A DNA stretch of 15,753 bases, taken from the NCBI GenBank assembly GCA_964623265.1, contig CAZUTK010000064.1, positions 1 through 15,753 on the forward strand, in the 5' to 3' direction. Source of the stretch: CAZUTK01 sp964623265. GTDB taxonomy: Bacteria > Electryoneota > B3-LCP. Shown one piece after another: positions 13,610 through 15,753 of this stretch. Under the pieces are notes generated by a model. That model ran no database searches. It was not told where the DNA came from and worked only from the letters and a program-made list of their open reading frames with translations. The position numbers and the translations under genes were made by a program. The stretch's first letter is position 1. Every line of letters starts with the position of its first letter.

Positions 13610-14494
13610 ATGCAGGAAAAATACCGCGTTTTTCCGCCCATCGCCCTTTGTACAGCGTTCATTTTCTGCTCCGGCTGCGGCGATTCGCCGGATTCGGATT
13701 TCGTGACGTGGGAAGAATACGTCAACGTTCCCGCCGGTATTGACTCGGAAACTCCGCCGCTCCCCATCATCCTCTCCTTAAACGGCGAAAAGGGCAACTT
13801 GCTTTATCTGGGCGTTGAACATACCGTCTGCATACAACATCCGAACCTGATCCAAATCGAGCTTGCCTGGGATCATTTCCACCCCACGCTCGCCTTCAGT
13901 GAAGGCGGCGTCTGGCCTCTGTGCGATTCCCGCGATGAAGCCGTACGCCGCTTCGGAGAAGGCGGACTCTTGCGCTATCTCGCGGCGAGAGATTCCGTCC
14001 CGATCCGCAGTCTGGAACCCAAGCGAGCGGATGAAGTCCGGAAATTGCGTCGCTATTTTAGCGCCGAAGAAATCAAACTGTATTACGCTTTGCGCAACAT
14101 TCCGCAATGCGGAAAGAGCTGCAACGCCGATATCCGCCTCGAAGACTATTTGACCGGCATGTTGAACTGCATCAACAATGTGCAAGGGCTTACCGGAGCA
14201 CCGCGCAATATCGAAGAGCTGGAATCCAGCGTGCGCCGTTTGTTGCCGGATTTAGACGACTGGCGTACGATTCCGGCGAAATGGTTTGATCCGGCGCAGG
14301 ATCACACCTTCTTGAATCACATTGCGAGGCGTTCCGCAGAGGTGCGGGATCGGCATATGGTTCTGCAATTGACCGCAGCAGTCCGCCGAGGCGGCCGAGT
14401 CTTCGCCGTGGCGGGTTATCACCATGTGGAGATGCAGAAGAAGGCGCTGAGCGGGCGAATTGAGAAATCCGCACCCCTGTTCACTGCATTTTGA
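13610..14494 (+). CDS. Putative lipoprotein of the TIKI/TraB/GumN-like superfamily
   Basis: 294 residues. The N-terminus has K4 and R6, a hydrophobic stretch about 8-20 and a Cys at 23 (CSGC-GD). This looks like a lipoprotein signal, although the -3 residue is Cys rather than Leu. Two GxxH motifs are visible, G68-V-E-H71 (YLGVEHT) and G269-Y-H-H272 (VAGYHHV). Between them are an Ile-Glu strand (IQIELAW, 81-87), SEGG with E99 (98-100), and RDRHM at 246-250 shortly before the second motif. Paired GxxH motifs with a conserved Glu define the TIKI/TraB/GumN/EreA-ChaN superfamily, some of whose members are metal-dependent proteases, and the length of nearly 300 fits. The assignment is by motif and is not certain; substrate and activity are unknown. 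The middle (150-230) contains four Cys and is helix-rich. It would sit in the periplasm or on the outer membrane. It is divergent from dprA and 146 bp upstream of the ClC gene on the same strand. Confidence 0.6.
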   Translation: MQEKYRVFPPIALCTAFIFCSGCGDSPDSDFVTWEEYVNVPAGIDSETPPLPIILSLNGEKGNLLYLGVEHTVCIQHPNLIQIELAWDHFHPTLAFSEGGVWPLCDSRDEAVRRFGEGGLLRYLAARDSVPIRSLEPKRADEVRKLRRYFSAEEIKLYYALRNIPQCGKSCNADIRLEDYLTGMLNCINNVQGLTGAPRNIEELESSVRRLLPDLDDWRTIPAKWFDPAQDHTFLNHIARRSAEVRDRHMVLQLTAAVRRGGRVFAVAGYHHVEMQKKALSGRIEKSAPLFTAF

Positions 14495-14640
14495 TCTCTT
14501 CCGGTCGAATTCGCTTACCATGCACTTCCGCAAATCTACGATAAAAACCTTGACTTTCCCAGCGTACAACGATTTCTTAATAATACAGCGCGGCGGCTTC
14601 TCGCAGCGCTATAAATGTTTCGAACCTGGGGACTGATCTC

Positions 14641-15753
14641 TTGTCTTTATTTAATCGCATCAACTTGCGCGCCAGAAAGCAGTTTCTGGAATCTTCCGCT
14701 CTGTTCCTGAACATCTTGCGCTGGACTGTTCTCGCGACCATCGTCGGCGCCATCGTAGGCGGATCCACCGCCGTTTTCATCTTCGTCCTGCATATTTCAA
14801 TCCATTTCATGCAACGATTTCCGTACTCCTTCGCGGCTCTCCCCATCGGCTTGTGGCTCTCTGTGAAGATGACGAAATCCTTATCGCCCTTCGCCGCAGG
14901 GCACGGCACCGAAAAGGTCATCGAGGCGGTACATCAGCGGTCCGGAAAGATGAATCCTTTGGATGCGCCGGTCAAACTGGCAGCGACGGTGGTCACCATC
15001 GCAACGGGAGGTTCCGCGGGAAAGGAAGGTCCCGCCGCTCAAATCGGAGCCACGCTGGCTTCGCTGTTCGCGGACATCACGAAGCTCTCCGATAGCGATC
15101 GGAAAAAGCTGGTCATCTGCGGGATTTCCGCTGGATTCGCCGCCATTTTCGGCACTCCCGTAGCGGGCGCTCTCTTCGGCGTCGAAGTCCTGTTTCTCGG
15201 CCAGATTCTCTACGAAGTTCTATTGCCTTCCTTCATCGCGGGCATCACCGCATATCAGGTATCCAGCGGACTGGGAGCCAGTTACTTCTGGGATAAAATC
15301 AAATGGATGCCGACCTTCAGCGAAGCGCTCTTCTTTAAAATTATTCTTTCCGGTGTATTATTCGGCTTCGTATCCTTGCTCTTCATCGAAAGTCTGCGCT
15401 GGGGTGAGCGTTTCTTTCGCCGCTACGATTCCACGCCGCATTTCAAACCGATCCTGGGCGGATTGATCCTCGTTGGATTCGGGTTGTTGGGCGCATCCGA
15501 AGGGTTGGGACTGGGTGTTGACACTCTGGAAAAGGCGCTGGCAGGGAAAAATTTACCAGGCTGGCTGTGGCTCTTCAAATCCGCCGCAACAGGCATTACT
15601 CTCGGCTGCGGCGGAAGCGGCGGCGTCATCACCCCGATTTTCACCGTCGGAGCGACGTTCGGATCCATCTGGAGCCGAATCATTCATCTCGATCCAGCAC
15701 TCTGCGCCGCGCTCGGGATGATCGCGGTTTTAGCCGGCACCGCCAACACTCCC
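14641..15753 (+). CDS. ClC-family chloride channel/transporter, 3' end outside window
   Basis: 371 residues are visible, open to the window edge; ClC membrane cores are usually about 400 residues or more. The frame opens after a stop at 14581. The first ATG in frame (14809) would cut off the first membrane helix, so a TTG start at 14641 is chosen, 8 bases after GGGGA (14628-14632). Signatures in order: GHGTE at 87-91 in place of the common GSGIP; GSAGKEGPAAQ at 124-134 with the gating Glu E129; GFAAIFGTPVAGALFGVEVLF at 165-185; GCGGSGGVITP at 322-332. It is a multi-pass inner membrane protein moving chloride or a similar anion. The position of the internal proton glutamate of H+/Cl- exchangers appears to be V183, as in channels. 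Any CBS domains would lie beyond the window. It may be co-transcribed with the preceding lipoprotein gene, since no terminator is seen in the 146-bp gap. Confidence 0.85.
   Translation, partial: MSLFNRINLRARKQFLESSALFLNILRWTVLATIVGAIVGGSTAVFIFVLHISIHFMQRFPYSFAALPIGLWLSVKMTKSLSPFAAGHGTEKVIEAVHQRSGKMNPLDAPVKLAATVVTIATGGSAGKEGPAAQIGATLASLFADITKLSDSDRKKLVICGISAGFAAIFGTPVAGALFGVEVLFLGQILYEVLLPSFIAGITAYQVSSGLGASYFWDKIKWMPTFSEALFFKIILSGVLFGFVSLLFIESLRWGERFFRRYDSTPHFKPILGGLILVGFGLLGASEGLGLGVDTLEKALAGKNLPGWLWLFKSAATGITLGCGGSGGVITPIFTVGATFGSIWSRIIHLDPALCAALGMIAVLAGTANTP

Noticed and set aside
14550..14586. TTGACT followed by TAATAA/TAATAC as a promoter for the ClC gene
   Set aside because: The spacer would be 21 to 25 bases, outside the usual range, and no -10 at 16 to 18 bases is present.

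Overview
The window reads as chromosomal DNA of an uncultured bacterium of the FCB superphylum (Bacteroidota and related candidate phyla). The main evidence is that three very large secreted proteins all end in a type A type-IX-secretion (T9SS) sorting tail: a YPNPFNP motif about 80 residues from the end, then a GIYLYRL or GxYLLRM strand, and a K-V/L-L-x-K C-terminus. Two of the three are gingipain-like C25 peptidases. Most genes use Shine-Dalgarno sites, and good sigma70-type -35/-10 pairs with 17-bp spacers occur, so the regulation is not the classic Bacteroidota -33/-7 type. This points to a sister candidate phylum rather than to Bacteroidota proper. That placement is inference.

Layout. 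Positions 1-506 hold the intrinsic terminator of a gene outside the window and an AT-rich regulatory region. Positions 507-2570 (+) encode a secreted beta-rich T9SS cargo. It converges on two tandem minus-strand genes (11011-6893, then 6791-2643) that encode near-equal-length paralogous C25-family proteins of 1372 and 1382 residues. Upstream of these, also on the minus strand, lies a dprA-like gene (13413-12385) overlapping a family-4-type glycosyltransferase gene (12425-11268). A short divergent promoter region (13414-13609) separates dprA from a plus-strand putative lipoprotein with two GxxH motifs (TIKI/TraB/GumN-like, 13610-14494). This is followed by a ClC-family chloride channel gene that starts at a TTG codon and runs off the right edge (14641-15753).

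How it may fit together. The three T9SS cargo genes form a secreted surface-protein cluster. They share the sorting tail and also a homologous module of about 110 residues directly before it. The two C25 proteins keep the catalytic Cys, but the His of the canonical GHG motif is Asn in one and Tyr in the other, so they may be altered or non-catalytic gingipain homologues. The promoter assigned to the pair carries overlapping palindromes, and the leader that follows it contains two adjacent stem-loops, the second with a U-run. A further perfect 10-bp stem-loop sits just upstream of the second gene's ribosome binding site. The dprA-glycosyltransferase pair and the lipoprotein-ClC side look like ordinary neighbours with no evident functional link to the cargo cluster. 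I see no CRISPR array, insertion sequence, rRNA or complete tRNA.
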